Shown: positions 12,772 through 24,092, counted from the first letter of the stretch. The stretch is DNA of 64,000 nt from Cherax quadricarinatus (GCF_038502225.1 NC_091355.1:14186541-14250540); one strand, 5' to 3'. Numbers and translations: made by a program. Notes: generated by a model not told the origin, from the sequence alone.

Positions 12772-12848
12772 AGACACCTGGCTCAGTGGCTTACGCACTG
12801 GCCGGGAATTTTACCACTCGCTCGCCCCTGGATTCAAACCCCACCCGT
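12772..12848 (+). repeat. tRNA-like SINE head
   Basis: TGGCTCAGTGG (12779) resembles a Pol III A box and GGATTCAAACC (12830) a B box, about 40 bases apart as in tRNA genes. It does not fold as a full tRNA by eye, so I read it as a SINE 5' region. Confidence 0.45.
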
Positions 12849-13129
12849 TCTGTGGTTTGTAATCGTGTTATTACGATTTCATGAATCACAAGATATAAGT
12901 TTCGTTCTCATATGTATGTTACGTGTACATAACTTGTTGATGGAGAGGGAGAGGGAGGGAGGCAGGAAACAATATTTATAAAAATGAACTAGTGCGTAAC
13001 TAATATGTAACGAAGTATGAGTGTCCTCTTCATATATTCAATAATAATAGTTTCCTTGGCATGCATGAGAATGAGGTCAATAACTCAATCATAGGAGACT
13101 AACATTACATAGTCACCGAAAACTGCTCT

Positions 13130-13172
13130 GCTAATCTTCATCAAGGTGACAGGACCGAAACGTTTTCTGTGT
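13130..13172 (+). other. GGACCGAAACGTT stem-loop relative
   Basis: Contains GGTGACAGGACCGAAACGTT, related to the GGTCC/GGACC stem-loops at 32890, 42010 and 52990. The stem is broken here. Its link to the hammerhead-like family is tentative. Confidence 0.3.
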
Positions 13173-13776
13173 TCTAGTGTTTGCTCATGTGTCTTTGTGA
13201 ACCACTGCCTCTTGTTACAAGACTAATTGTCTGGGCACACGAATTTATTCATAAGGAGATTCTGTTTACTAATAAGTGGAGCTGCCACATATCACCGTCG
13301 GCTGGAATTCCTCTGAGCTTGGTGTAGTTGACTGTATTCGACAGTGACCTTGTCCTTGTGACTCGTGGAAGATCAAGGAATTGCTTGTTGAACCTTCCTT
13401 CCATGTTGTACGAGACGATAAACTTTTTATTGATTACTAAGGCTTGTAAGAGAGAACTCTCATTGCCCAAGAACACTACACTAGTTGACCTTGTCCACTG
13501 GCAGTAGTATGTATACCGCCAAGTATCCTCATGTATACTCGTCATGTCCAGTGAGAGAGGAAGATGCGTTTCCTCTTAATCAATAATTCGGTGATGTTAG
13601 CAAGGAAGAAAATGTTTGTTTCATTAGTCTCGGATAAGGATTTATCACTAACAATCCTTAAGAATGATATTCCGACTCTTATGAGATCACTACACCTGCA
13701 GTGTGCAAAAGAATTAGTAAATCAAGGTATTACACACAACAGCTTACCATGGAAGGCACTATTGATTTCAGGGCCA

Positions 13777-13780
<4 letters not shown>

Positions 13781-13829
<49 letters not shown>
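13781..13829. repeat. GA microsatellite
   Basis: GA dinucleotide run of about 48 bases. Confidence 0.97.
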
Positions 13830-13831
<2 letters not shown>

Positions 13832-14029
13832 CGGGGGGGATATCAAGGGGGAAGGGGTAAGGATTGCACAAGTCCCTCATTTGTCTTCATCAGTAATAAT
13901 AAAATTGTGTTGCCTCTGAGTTTTCCAGGCGGCGTCGTTAACCCCACCAACAAGTCAACAACACACCCAAGGGAACACTTAACAAACAAGCCTCTCCATC
14001 ATCATTATTCCAACCAAACAATTCCTACT

Positions 14030-14312
14030 TGATGCATTTGGTTTTTGGGATTTGACGTGCGGTTGGAGTATGAACAGGGAAAACATCTGTGAAGGCATTC
14101 AGGGAAACTGGTTAGCGAGACTGGGTTTCTGGATGTGGGGAAGTACAGCCCAGGCAGTCAGAAGGATGGATGAGGAAGTCACTGCTTGAAGGATCATTGG
14201 CACTGCGATGTCTGAGTTCTTCTGTAGAGACGACTTGGGAATGAGCGATTGTGATTGTGTTTTCTTTCTTTGAATCTCCCTGTCTTGGCAGGAAATGGCT
14301 GTGTAAAAATAG
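14030..14312 (+). mobile_element. 3' end of family C LINE
   Basis: Matches the stop-codon region and 3' UTR of the LINE tail at 23677-24037: TTGACGTGC...GTTGGAGTATGA, then CATTCAGGGAAACTGG, and the terminal CTCCCTGTCTTGGCAGG hairpin-like block. Diverged and non-coding. Confidence 0.75.
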
Positions 14313-15309
14313 AGTACACATGTTTTGAAAAAAAGACCTGTTAAACAGGAACGATGATTAAATGGTCGGAAATTTTAAATTCTGATAAAAGCACTAAATC
14401 TGGCCTATACGCACACTCATATACTGCAAAATATGCGAAAGAAAAATCTGTAATTAGAAATGGTAAAACTTTGGTTTGAAATTATTTTTTTGTAGTAGGA
14501 AATTCTCTTAGTAAATTCGTTTATAGAATTCTTTAAGACTGAATGATTACCATAGATACTACTTCTTACTCAGAGTTGGTTGAAATCTATAGATGATATT
14601 TTCATAGTGTAGTCAGAAGTTTCTTACCTTCTTCGAAATATCGTCGCTATTCCTGTAAGTATTTATCCATATGTTGTGGGTCAACCAAGTTATTCATAAA
14701 AATCTAAAATTCCTAACAGATTCAGATATCTACATTACCCTCATTCATCTCAAGCTCATTTCACTGACAGAAAAATCTTTAAACACTTCAGATTTCCACA
14801 TTTAAATTCTATAGAGAATGAGTGGTGCTGCCTTTTTTCAGAGGCTGAAATAAATGAGTTGTGTTGTCGAGTGACATCAATGTGCCACACAAATATAACA
14901 CTTAACAGATTAGCAAAAGTTAGCCCCAGTGACGACGCTGTCAAGGATGTACATGTCCTCCCGTACAATGTCCGGAAAAAAGTTTTGTGGGCGAAATGGA
15001 AAGAGGTTTCAGTAAGCGCATGTATAAACACACAAAGGGTGACAGAACGGGAAGCACTAAGAGTTTTGTGCTATATTACATAAACAACAATCTAAAACCT
15101 GCTGAACAATATTTTGCTGCAAGCAGCAATGCCAAATAGATGCTTAGTTTCACAAGAAATTTCGAGTGCAAAGCGGTCGAAACAAAATTAAGATGACGCT
15201 GAAGAGGATCCCAAAAGAGGATCGAAATATACAGACCAATCAATCTTCCGACTGTCTGTCTCCATGTGGGTTATTATTCAGTATTCATAAGTGTTCATTG
15301 CACTTTAAT

Positions 15310-15680
15310 TATCCACTCAGCATAGTCCATCCACTTCTGGTCCCCCGATTATTTAAAAGACGACGGTAAATTGGAAAAGGGGCAAAGCAGACCAACAAAA
15401 CTCTTATCATTATCAAGAAACAAACTTTACGAAGAATGACTTTAATCTCTCCACTTGTTCTCACTACAAAACAGAAGCCATTAGACTTGGCCTCAAACAA
15501 ACATTTAAAATTCTCGACAAATTCGACATAAGAACGAAGATTTTGTGATGTGCAGATAAAATTTTACCATAAACAGTAACATAAAATTCCATGGCAAGCA
15601 GTTAAACACAGATGTGGGTATTCACACCAAATCCAATAATTTCTTACGAAAAACTGTTGAACAAACACACAACTTATATA
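15310..15680 (+). pseudogene. decayed LINE RT thumb/C-terminal region
   Basis: The frame from 15345 reads PDYLKDDGKLEKGQ, then RPTKLLSLSRNKLYEE, two stops, and SLHLFSLQNR. This pattern follows the LEKVQRRATKL...SYEERL...L.SL..RR signature of LINE polymerases. Several stops and the lack of flanking RT motifs mark it as an old fragment of a family different from family A. Confidence 0.65.
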
Positions 15681-15951
15681 GATCTCTACTAGTTATACTT
15701 CCGGTAGTGGTTACCAGCACTTTGGCATAAATTCCTGAGCTACACAGGAGACCTGGCCACTGGAATAACACTAGTAGTTGCAGTAGTTAATCCTACTATT
15801 GCAGTACTATAAATATTTCACATCAAATATCCATTCTATTTATCGAATACGGAAAAAGATTTTTTCTCTGTATGCAGATAAACTCCTGTTATCTTTCCTA
15901 TGTACTACACTGCAATACACACACACACACAAATTCATACATATATCTTTC

Positions 15952-15978
15952 TATCTCTCTCTCTCTCTCTCTCTCTCC
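15952..15978. repeat. CT microsatellite
   Basis: Short CT run. Confidence 0.9.
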
Positions 15979-16344
15979 ACCTTCTAATGCTCTCTATCTC
16001 TGTCTTCTCAACCAGTTAATTCTCGTTTAAAAGTTTTCTGGACTTTGATCAAACCATCTATTTGAATTAGCACTCTCCTCCGACCTTCACCCTCACTTAA
16101 CACATTTTCGGTTTTCTAATAACTTTTATAAAAAAAAAAAGAAAAGAAAAAAGACAGTCAGCCAGACATTAAAATAATTTATTCGAGATCTCTCAGTATA
16201 GAACTGTTTACATTTAAAGAAGTGTAAATCAACACAGATGTTAATTATAGAACAGAGACTGTTAGGAGTGCACTTTATGCACTGGTATAGCAAGACCCAG
16301 ATTCACGTTTACTGCAGACTTTGCTTAGGTTTAGCACAAATCTA

Positions 16345-16572
16345 TAAACATTTATGACGGGATTCAGGGAAACCGGTTAGCCGGACTTGAGTCCTGGAGG
16401 TGGGAAGTACAGTGCCTGCACTCTGAAGGAGGGGTGTTGATAAGATGCAGTTTTATAACTGTAGTGTAGGTGCTCCTCTGGCAAGACAGTGATGGAGTGA
16501 ATGATGATGAAAGTGTTTCTTCTTTTTCGGGTTACCCTGCCTTGATGGGGAACTGCCGATGTGCTTTAAAAA
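16345..16572 (+). mobile_element. 3' UTR of family C LINE
   Basis: Begins with ATTTATGACGGGATTCAGGG and ends with GGTTACCCTGCCTTGATGGG; closely parallels 23820-24037. No coding sequence remains. Confidence 0.85.
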
Positions 16573-16914
16573 TCTGAGATATGTCAGACTTAGGGATAAG
16601 TATTTATTGGGTATATATTAGGAACATGTAATATGCATTATTTACTGTATCAAAATGTGGTATTGTAGGGTAATAAGTAGGGACATGTAGTGATTCATGT
16701 ACGACTAAGGTGACATCTTGCTCAGGATTGATTTGTGTCCATTGTGCTTCTGTGATTTTTACTGTTCTGTCTACTAGTTCATGTGTAGTGACATGGTCAT
16801 ACACCATCATGTGTGTTAACCAGTGAAAGTTGTCGCCTGTTGGTGACATAACTTTCTCTAGCTTCTCGTAATTCATGTTCGTGATCGAGTACTGAGAATA
16901 ATCTGAGCTGTGGA

Positions 16915-16995
16915 TAAAGACACTTAGGTACAGTTAAGGACATTTATTAGAAGAAACGTTTTCTCCACAAGTGACTTTTTCAGTCCTAATACAGA
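16915..16995 (-). ncRNA. hammerhead-like motif, divergent
   Basis: Minus strand: GGA, core CTGAAAA, an extra A, a weak stem II GTCAC..., GAAAACGTT, then TCT, able to pair partly with GGA. A downstream AATAAATG follows. Stem II is poor, so activity is doubtful. Confidence 0.4.
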
Positions 16996-17439
16996 GACGA
17001 AAACTAGTACATATATATAGAAGCAGGGAAAAAAGAGAAATCGATGAATTATAAAAATAATTAAGGTTTACTATTTGAAATAAAATAATGTGATTTGGCT
17101 TACGTTTTCCCCATAAAATGCAATTGTAGCAGCAGTTTCAATAAAAGTGTGATAATTTACGTATTTTAGCTAAAAATACAATAAGTGGGAAAACAATTTA
17201 AACCTGTTTAGGTTCGGTTCTGATGCAGAGAGGGTGAGACTTGCTGTGCAACAGAACTATAATCAAACCACACCACACCTTTTCAATACCGGACAAACGA
17301 CACAGCAGCCACTCAAGACGACGACTACAGCCACACTGACACTCAGTGTCGGATGCCTGGTTAAGCTGCCGGTGGCCCTAAGTTATTGTATGGGAATGGC
17401 AGAGAAATGCCTGCTTAATGGCGGGGCCTGCTCATTCCA

Positions 17440-17695
17440 TGTGACCTTGGAAAATGATCTTGTAGACCACCAAAGAGTCTCCATGGACTATCAGTGGGCC
17501 ATAGTACAGCATATACTGTACTTTTCTCAAGATTGATGGACTGAACACATTGACTCTAGGCTGAGGGATTGATTACCTCATTCTCTTCATCTTTCACCAT
17601 TTTTCTCTGTACTACACTGAAGAAGCCACTGGCTGACGAAATGCTTCCACAGTAAAGATTTTAAAATGTTACACAAGTATGTCATTCTTCAATTT
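17440..17695 (+). mobile_element. hammerhead-like element, degenerate
   Basis: Shares AGATTGATGGACTGAACACA and GAGGGATTGATTACCTCATT with the 34.4-kb copy, then CTGAAGAAGCCACTGGCTGAC, GAAATGCTT, and a downstream TGTTACACAAGTAT. Stem I no longer pairs. Confidence 0.65.
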
Positions 17696-18411
17696 AACGG
17701 ATTATATAATTCTTGTTTGTTCCCCCTTCCCCCCACTCCTTAAAATATGGGCAGACATCTTACAAGAAAACTGACGCGCGAGTACCAACGAGACAGGTAC
17801 AAATTTTAGCGAGTATAAGTTCAACTTCACAAAAATTCCATAGAAAATTTGTTAGATCAAACTATATTTAGGGAAGAATAAGTGGCGTTTAAGAGCACAC
17901 TTGATCCAAACATCACAAACCACTGAGTCCAAGTTAAATGAAAAAGATTAGGAATGGTATTGCCATTGGTTGAAGTTTCACGGTGTCAGCGTCGCCTACC
18001 ACTCCTGACTGACTTCTGCTGACTTGACTCATCCGTAGTTACAGTTGGGGAAGCTTCCTTAATTACTCCGGATGGGAGTGGGAAGGGCGGTTGGACAATG
18101 AGAGGGATAGTAAAGAACAAAGGGAATACGAAGAGGGAAGAGTATATCGAGGAGAGGGAAAACAGACTAATGATGTGCTGGAGTTTCGATCGGAGGAAGA
18201 ATTACAAAAGACAATATTTCTTCACGAGTGATAAATAAAAAAATACAAGAATTTTTATTACTCAAGCGCCATTAATACTTAAAAGTCACTTTTGACGCTG
18301 ACGAAATAAATTACTGCCGATATTGATATATAAGAGAATATCAGAAAATGTTTACTTGACTAAATAAAGCAAAACATTTAATTTATTTTTATTATTAAAG
18401 GCAATGTGAAA

Positions 18412-18605
18412 CTGAGTAATATTCTTGTAGACGGAAGGATGACACGACAGAAAACATAATATTCTTGTAGACCAATATGAAAGGGCAGTAGTGATATTCA
18501 TGTAGACAGAAATTAAACTACGGCAGTGGTATCTTGTAGGCAGAAGACTGAAACAAAAGGAGTAATATTCTTGTAGAAATACGTTTAGCACGACCAGAAA
18601 ATAAA
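18412..18605. repeat. degenerate short tandem repeat
   Basis: AATATTCTTGTAGAC-like units of 30-60 bases recur about five times with much divergence. Confidence 0.6.
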
Positions 18606-18654
18606 TATTCTTTGGGCAGAAGGTTGGTAAACATAATGCAGTTATATGGAACCG

Positions 18655-18800
18655 TTATTGATGACACTTCGCCACACAGTAGATCTGAACAAGTCGCAAA
18701 CAGATACACCTGCTGTCCACGTTCACCTAGCAAGCAAGTAGGTACCTGGTTGTTAGTCGACTGGTGTGGGTAGCATCACAGTCCTAGATGAAGCACTTTC
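18655..18800 (+). mobile_element. SINE-like repeat, fragment
   Basis: CTGCTGTCCACGTTCACCTA and GGTACCTGGTTGTTAGTCGA, GGTGTGGGTAGCATC are shared with 47505-47800. Class inferred from size and dispersal. Confidence 0.55.
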
Positions 18801-18954
18801 TTGGGTTATGCTGGATAGTTAACCCTCCGGGGTTAAAAATCCGAACAAAATCGTATCTTAGAGATGGGTGAGCAAATACACAGTAGTGAGTAGCGAGCGA
18901 GGGGCGCGTCAGGTCACATATATACTTAATGGTTATAATTGTGACCATAATTTC

Positions 18955-19085
18955 AAAGGGGTGGACCGGTAAGCCTGCGGAAGGCCTCGGTCAGATGACT
19001 CAAAGCTCCAGCTGCGGGTCATCATCTAAGACCCACGTCAAGTAACACTTGTCCTATTTCCTGACGAACCTTACCTTACCTTGCC
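18955..19085 (+). repeat. dispersed repeat X, copy 1
   Basis: About 130 bases matching 50636-50785 in reverse orientation: GGGGTGGACCGGTAAGCC, GCCTCGGTCAGATGA, ACACTTGTCCT...TTTCCTGACGAACC. No coding potential; class unknown. Confidence 0.75.
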
Positions 19086-19304
19086 AAGGTCATATTGTTT
19101 CCCTAACGCTCTAGAATTTCTCTGGCCAGAGGTTCATCTAAATTGTAGAAGAAATTATTCCGGTGGAAGTTTTTGGAGACGCTGATGAGTGGAACTTCAA
19201 CTACTTTTCTTCTCTGGGTATTATCCTTCTTGGCAATTAGTAGTGCGCTGCTCTAATTCATTAAGTGGTTATTAGATTTATGTTGCATTTTGCTGAGGTC
19301 GTCT

Positions 19305-19367
19305 GTTCTGTTGGCCTACTGGTGTTCTGTTGGCCTACTGGTGTTCTGTTGGCCTACTGGTGTTCTG
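19305..19367. repeat. 19-bp tandem repeat, three units
   Basis: The unit GTTCTGTTGGCCTACTGGT occurs three times, followed by GTTCTG. Confidence 0.95.
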
Positions 19368-19404
19368 AAATTCTAATAATGTTGGTAGAATTATCGACAA
19401 TATG

Positions 19405-19590
19405 CTAGGTAAATGGACACGTGCAACTAATGTGACATTTTTATTCTTACAAAGTTTTGCTCTCCAGGAACTTTGTCAAGCCGTTACAAGTAATACAGGT
19501 AATAGAGGATATACATGGGTATTAGAGAGCGAAACGTTGCCACAATAAAAATGTAGCATTAGTTGAACGTGTGTCCTTTTACCTAACGTT
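19405..19590. mobile_element. inverted pair of hammerhead-like ends, subfamily G
   Basis: Left arm (19405-19482) and right arm (about 19520-19590) are inverted copies of the GAGCGAAACGTTGCC / GTGTCCTTTTACCTAAC end. The right arm has lost its core strand. Same design as 39885-40025 and 46445-46610. Confidence 0.65.
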
Positions 19591-21245
19591 CTGAAATTCG
19601 TTTACGAAGGTCTGTGGATGTCCCAGGAAATGTTAGATTGTGTATGCCGAAAAAATGCGTTATGGTGGTTGTTTGTGTGATAATGTCCTTGAAGGCCGAG
19701 GCAGTGGTGGTGATACTGAGTTTACTGATGGAGGAGATCTTGGAAATTTGTTTGACAGTCGAGTTCTTGGGGAGGACTAAGTATATCTTTTCGGTTGAAT
19801 CCAGGCATAGCAAACTGATGATGATATGGGCACGTCATCGGCAGTCCTGACGAAATGTTGATTATAATGTAGTTTGGTGAGGATTTACTCGAAGAAAACG
19901 AGTTTTTCAAGAAATTCGCTACTGCTGATGCGGAGAACTCTTAGGAAAATAATATATGAAAATACAGCATTTAATCTTAGTGTCGTGGTGTGAGTGGAAG
20001 TTAAGATCATGTTGGTTGGCGAGTTCCCGACAAGTGTTGCAACGAAGTGCGTTGTTACTTTAGCATAGTGAAACAACTAAGAAAGGAAGTGTATACCCGG
20101 AGAAGGGTTTCAGGGGTCAACGCCCCCGCGGCCCGGTGTATCGATGGTTTCTTCTTCAAATAAAAATGGCCTAGAATGTTTGACTTAATTTTGTTTAGAC
20201 GGAGGGAGACGTCAGATCTTTTGTGTGTAATGATGTGTATGCCGCTAGCCAGCTTGCTAAATGATGTGGCTCAGGTGTCTCAGAAGACCTATGATATGCA
20301 TATATGAAGCGATGTGGGAACTGACATGAGAACTCCATGTTAGTTTTTGGTAATTACTAACCCCAAAAATTGGTTTCGTTTGTGTAAAAAATCCTAAGAA
20401 CCTACAGAAAGTGATCAGGTATGGATGATCCTGCCAAGAACTCCGGATAGATTAACGGTACAACCATTCCTACTGAAAACCTTCAATTCGAGAGGAGTCT
20501 TGAATGCATCCTTTCTCGAATCCAAAATCATGGAGAATCCGAGAGAGTTCTCGTCTCTCTGCAGCATCATAAGCCATTTATATGTGAAAGAGATAATATG
20601 ATGTTTTGAGCCAGGCACCAGATACTGACTAAGATGAAAGACGGTGATGGAACTCGTCTTTCGAAAGCCACACTGGGATGGGAATATATATACCCACTGC
20701 ATTTTAGATATCAGATCACTTGAATATCTATCATCTGAAATAACCTACACATCAATAAGTCAGAGATGGAGCAAAAGCTGGATGCAGACTTTCTTTGCTT
20801 AAAATTTGGGAATACATTCGCTTGGAATTACTAGCTTATTATGAAATGTTTTGAAAAATAAATATATTTCAATAACTCTCTTCACTTAGAAAATGTTACT
20901 ATCTAAAATGTAACTTAAATTTATTTTTTAACAGTTAAGACTTCTATGGTATATTAGTTACATAATATAGCTCATTATATCTCAAACTACAACTACATTC
21001 TACGCCTGGAAGTCATAGCGTCTCATATACCTGGTGAATACATTATCAAAAGCTACACGATCCCAGGAGATTCTCCCTGTATCCCACAAGCCCAGCCCCC
21101 TCTAGCTCAGCTCATGCAAATATGAAAAGTATGGAGTGCAGCATGTGTTTCAAATGCTGCCAGTAACATGCAGAAGCAGGAGATCAACACTTCCATAATG
21201 CCCGAGAGTTTTAGATGAACAAACTCGAGAAATAAAAGAGAGACA
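19591..21245. other. no gene seen
   Basis: No recognisable coding region. The only identified piece is a LINE 3' end near 20095. An ATATATACCC stretch near 20685 is not part of a known family here. Confidence 0.4.
20095..20140 (-). mobile_element. minimal 3' end of family B LINE
   Basis: Only the hairpin-bearing terminus remains: GGGGTCAACGCCCCCGCGG on the plus strand, identical in layout to the 3' ends at 31565 and 52820. Confidence 0.7.
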
Positions 21246-21247
21246 AA

Positions 21248-21315
21248 TGCATTTTAACAAGATCCTTTATTGACGTTTCGCCCAAACAGTGAGCTTTCTT
21301 TACAAACTGAAAAAG
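21248..21315 (-). ncRNA. hammerhead-like motif, core lost
   Basis: Minus strand: stem II GCTC...GGGC, then GAAACGTC and AATAAAGGATC, as in the copy at 26410. The CUGANGA strand has degraded. Confidence 0.4.
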
Positions 21316-22139
21316 CCTTGATCCCAGTAAAGGGCTCTTGATCCAGGGAATTTGAGCTATCCTCTTCTTTCTATGAATCACAGCTGTTTACCTTCACTTC
21401 CCCCAGGTATTCCATTACTCCAACAACTTTTACACTTCCAAAACAAAATTATAACAAATCCCAGGAGCTGGGTCTTAACCCACTCTTTAGTGTGCTTACG
21501 ATTTTTGCAACTAGCGGAACTTGCTGGGGATTTCCACAGCTTTGTGACTTACAAACGCAGATGAGACGTATTTCCTGGAGTTGGTCGTCTACTGATACCA
21601 CTGTAACCAATGGAAAGATCTTTATAAACTCTTACAATTTCTTTTCCTTTGCCAGGACACATCCTAAACCACATGTAAAATAAAATAGTGAAATGCTTGA
21701 ATGTCTAAATATTTTAAATATATGGTAGATGTTATATCAAAATTCGTATCACTTAAAGGGCTACAAAAAGTCTACATCCCCAATAAATAATCTTTTTTCC
21801 ATAAAGCTGATAATTTTCCATAAAAATACTCAAGTATTACCGACATGTGGGATCAGAGACAAAGATTAATTTTTCAAGAAAAAGCGCTGTATAAAAAAAA
21901 AGAAAATACGGATTGAGATGTTCATTCACTTACAACATACTGTGGTTAAAATGAAACCGAGTTTCAGTTTAACCATGTAGTTTAGTAACCAGACAATAGC
22001 TGTCAAAGACTAGTATCATTTTACACACATTTATCCGTGTCAAACGTGAGATTTTCCAAAATTCTCTAGCATTCTAACATAATAAAAATCTTTCTCGTTT
22101 TAAATTTGTTTGAAAAGTCGCTCAGTATGTGTAGGAGAC

Positions 22140-22440
22140 GCCAGAAGCCGTGTGGGAGGGTTGATGGGTGTTATGAAGTGATGACAGTGGTGATAATGAT
22201 GCTGGAAACCCTGGGTAAAGCTGATACCAGTGGTGACAGTGGTGCCGGGAGTCCAAGATAATGGTGACTCATGTTGGCAGTGGTGATACTGGTGCCGGGA
22301 GACCTCGGTAATGGTAATAACAGTGTTTGCATTGGTGAAAATGGTGCTGGAATCACAGGATAAATTGTCAGCCTCAAAGCAGAATTGTGGCAGTGGAGTG
22401 TGTAGTGTTGAGCTGGTTATCAGTATGAAGATGCGTGTCA
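22140..22440. repeat. degenerate GTGGTGA-rich minisatellite
   Basis: Recurring blocks like GTGGTGACAGTGGTGCCGGG at irregular spacing of about 30-60 bases. The frames through it vary freely and look non-coding. Confidence 0.6.
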
Positions 22441-22475
22441 TCACTACTGATACCTATGGTACCCGTTATTACATA

Positions 22476-22805
22476 AGAACATAAGAAAGAAGGAACACTG
22501 CAACAGGCCTACTGACCCATGCGGAGCAGGTCCATGTCCCCCCCCCCGAATTAACCCAATGACCCACCCAGTCTGGTCACCTCCACTCAAGGAAGGAGCA
22601 CGGCACCAGACCCAGCAGCACAAGCTAGTCAGGTCCAATTCACACCCACCCACACCCACTCATGTATTTATCTAACCTATTTTTAAAACTACACAACGTT
22701 TTAGCCTCAATAACTGTACTCGGGAGTTTGTTCCACTCATCCACAACTCTATTACCAAACCAGTGCTTTCCTATATCCTTCCTGAATCTGAATTTTTCCA
22801 ACTTG
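22476..22805 (-). mobile_element. family D LINE, 3' end with octamer tail
   Basis: Minus-strand LINE fragment: the end of the polymerase frame, about 150 bases of 3' UTR, then AGTAGGCCTGTTGCAGTG and TTCTTTCTTATGTTCTTATG, a repeat of the octamer TTCTTATG as in CR1-type tails. Confidence 0.85.
22640..22803 (-). CDS. LINE polymerase C-terminus, family D (partial)
   Basis: Open minus-strand frame beginning KLEKFRFRKDIGKHW, then FGNRVVDEWNKLPSTVIEA and SFKNRLDKYMSGCG, ending in a TGA at 22640-22642. The RVVDEWN...LP..VIEA..L..FK.RLDK pattern is the conserved C-terminal tail of LINE polymerases and parallels the RVVRQWNSL region of family A. It is 5'-truncated, with no start codon; the reading begins mid-protein. 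Confidence 0.85.
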
Positions 22806-22893
22806 AAACCAGACACTCGCTTTACCGCTGAGCTACGACGCTTCTAACAGGAACTTGAAATAGAGCAGTTCATGTATTCCGCCGGGAAATGTG

Positions 22894-22894
<1 letters not shown>

Positions 22895-22943
<49 letters not shown>

Positions 22944-22972
22944 ATATATATATATATATATCTATATATATT
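22895..22972. repeat. TA microsatellite
   Basis: TA run with two TCTA interruptions. Confidence 0.95.
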
Positions 22973-23094
22973 TTCATTGTTCAAATCTCTAGTAAGGCTG
23001 ATGCATGCAGGGGATGAGATGAAAAGCTGTAAGCCTTCTCCCTGAAAGCTGGCTGCCTTGGATCAAACGTGTAGCGCATGCTACACGCCAAGGT

Positions 23095-23215
23095 ATTGTC
23101 CAGTGTGGGTAGATTGGTAAAGCACTGCGTACCTTGTCCTAAGGTTCGTAGGTTCGAGTCTCCTTCAGCCAGAGATCAGTGTTTGTGTATATTTCGCATG
23201 CTCTCGCGAATTCCT
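23095..23215 (+). repeat. tRNA-like SINE head
   Basis: TAGATTGGTAAAGCACTGCG resembles an A box region; GGTTCGAGTCTCC (23152) is a good B box. It is followed by a TA microsatellite in place of an intact acceptor stem, so it is a SINE or tRNA relic. Confidence 0.55.

Positions 23216-23218
<3 letters not shown>

Positions 23219-23282
<64 letters not shown>
23219..23282. repeat. TA microsatellite left of MITE
   Basis: Pure TA run interrupted on the right by a MITE. Confidence 0.97.
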
Positions 23283-23287
<5 letters not shown>

Positions 23288-23676
23288 GTGCCGAATAGGC
23301 AGAACTTGCGATCTTGGCTTAAATAGCAACGCTCATCTTGCCATATAGGACAAGTGAAAATTTGTGTATGCAATAATTTCGCCAAAATCATTCTGAACCT
23401 AACGAAAAAAATATATTTCACTGTGTTTGTTTAGTATTAAATTACTGTAAACAAATCTAAAATATATTTAGTTGGGTTAAGCTAAAATAAATTGTTCTTG
23501 TTATAATAAGGTTAGGTATGCTTTCTAAGATTCTTTTAGTGCAAAATTATAAATTTTTACATCAACATTAATGAAAAAAATATATCTTTAAACGTATAAG
23601 AGAAAATTTTAGAAAGGACTTAATTTTAAATGAGTTCTTGCTAATTGACCAGTTTTACATATTCGGCACGATATAG
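23283..23676. mobile_element. MITE family 1 in TA repeat, best copy
   Basis: About 390 bases. The left end TGTCGTGCCGAATAGGCAGA is matched on the right by an inverted TATCGTGCCGAATATGTAAA. The AT-rich interior has no frame. It sits at the edge of a TA tract and is followed directly by a family C LINE fragment. Confidence 0.92.
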
Positions 23677-23794
23677 GAAGGGTTGGAGGGAGGGGGTAAA
23701 GGAGGTTTTGTGTGCGAGGGGCTTGGACTTCCAGCAGGCATGCGTGAGCGTGTTTGATAGGAGTGAATGGAGACAAATGGTTTTTAATACTTGA
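23677..23794 (+). CDS. LINE polymerase C-terminal end, family C
   Basis: Frame reads ...GWREGVKEVLCARGL, then DFQQACVSVFDRSEWRQMV, FNT and a TGA at 23792-23794. The first part repeats the last residues of the frame at 63462-64000, so together they give an overlapping view of one LINE C-terminus. 5'-truncated; no start. The motif order (GRPRKGW...R..W) is the usual end of this type of LINE protein. Confidence 0.8.
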
Positions 23795-24037
23795 CGTGCT
23801 GTTGGAGTGTGAGCAAAGTAACATTTATGAAGGGATTCAGGGAAACCGGCAGGCCGGACTTGAGTCCTGGAGATGGGAAGTACAGTGCCTGCACTCTGAA
23901 GGAGGGGTGTTAATGTTGCAGTTTAAAAACTGTAGTGTAAAGCACCCTTCTGGCAAGACAGTGATGGAGTGAATGATGGTGAAAGTTTTTCTTTTTCGGG
24001 CCACCCTGCCTTGGTGGGAATCGGCCAGTGTGATAAT
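23677..24037 (+). mobile_element. family C LINE 3' end
   Basis: Begins with the same 50 bases that end the window (63951-64000) and continues through the stop codon and a 240-base 3' UTR. The terminus is CCACCCTGCCTTGGTGGG, which can form a hairpin, then a TAA-repeat tail (24030-24050). It extends the LINE seen at the window end. Confidence 0.9.
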
Positions 24038-24047
24038 AATAATAATA

Positions 24048-24092
<45 letters not shown>
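24038..24092. repeat. TAA/TA microsatellite after LINE tail
   Basis: TAA units turn into a TA run of about 40 bases, so the LINE tail appears to have seeded the microsatellite. Confidence 0.9.

Noticed and set aside
14756..15083. Overlapping 91- and 74-residue frames on opposite strands, possible exon
   Set aside because: No recognised domain, no clear splice context, and both strands are open over the same stretch; not enough support.
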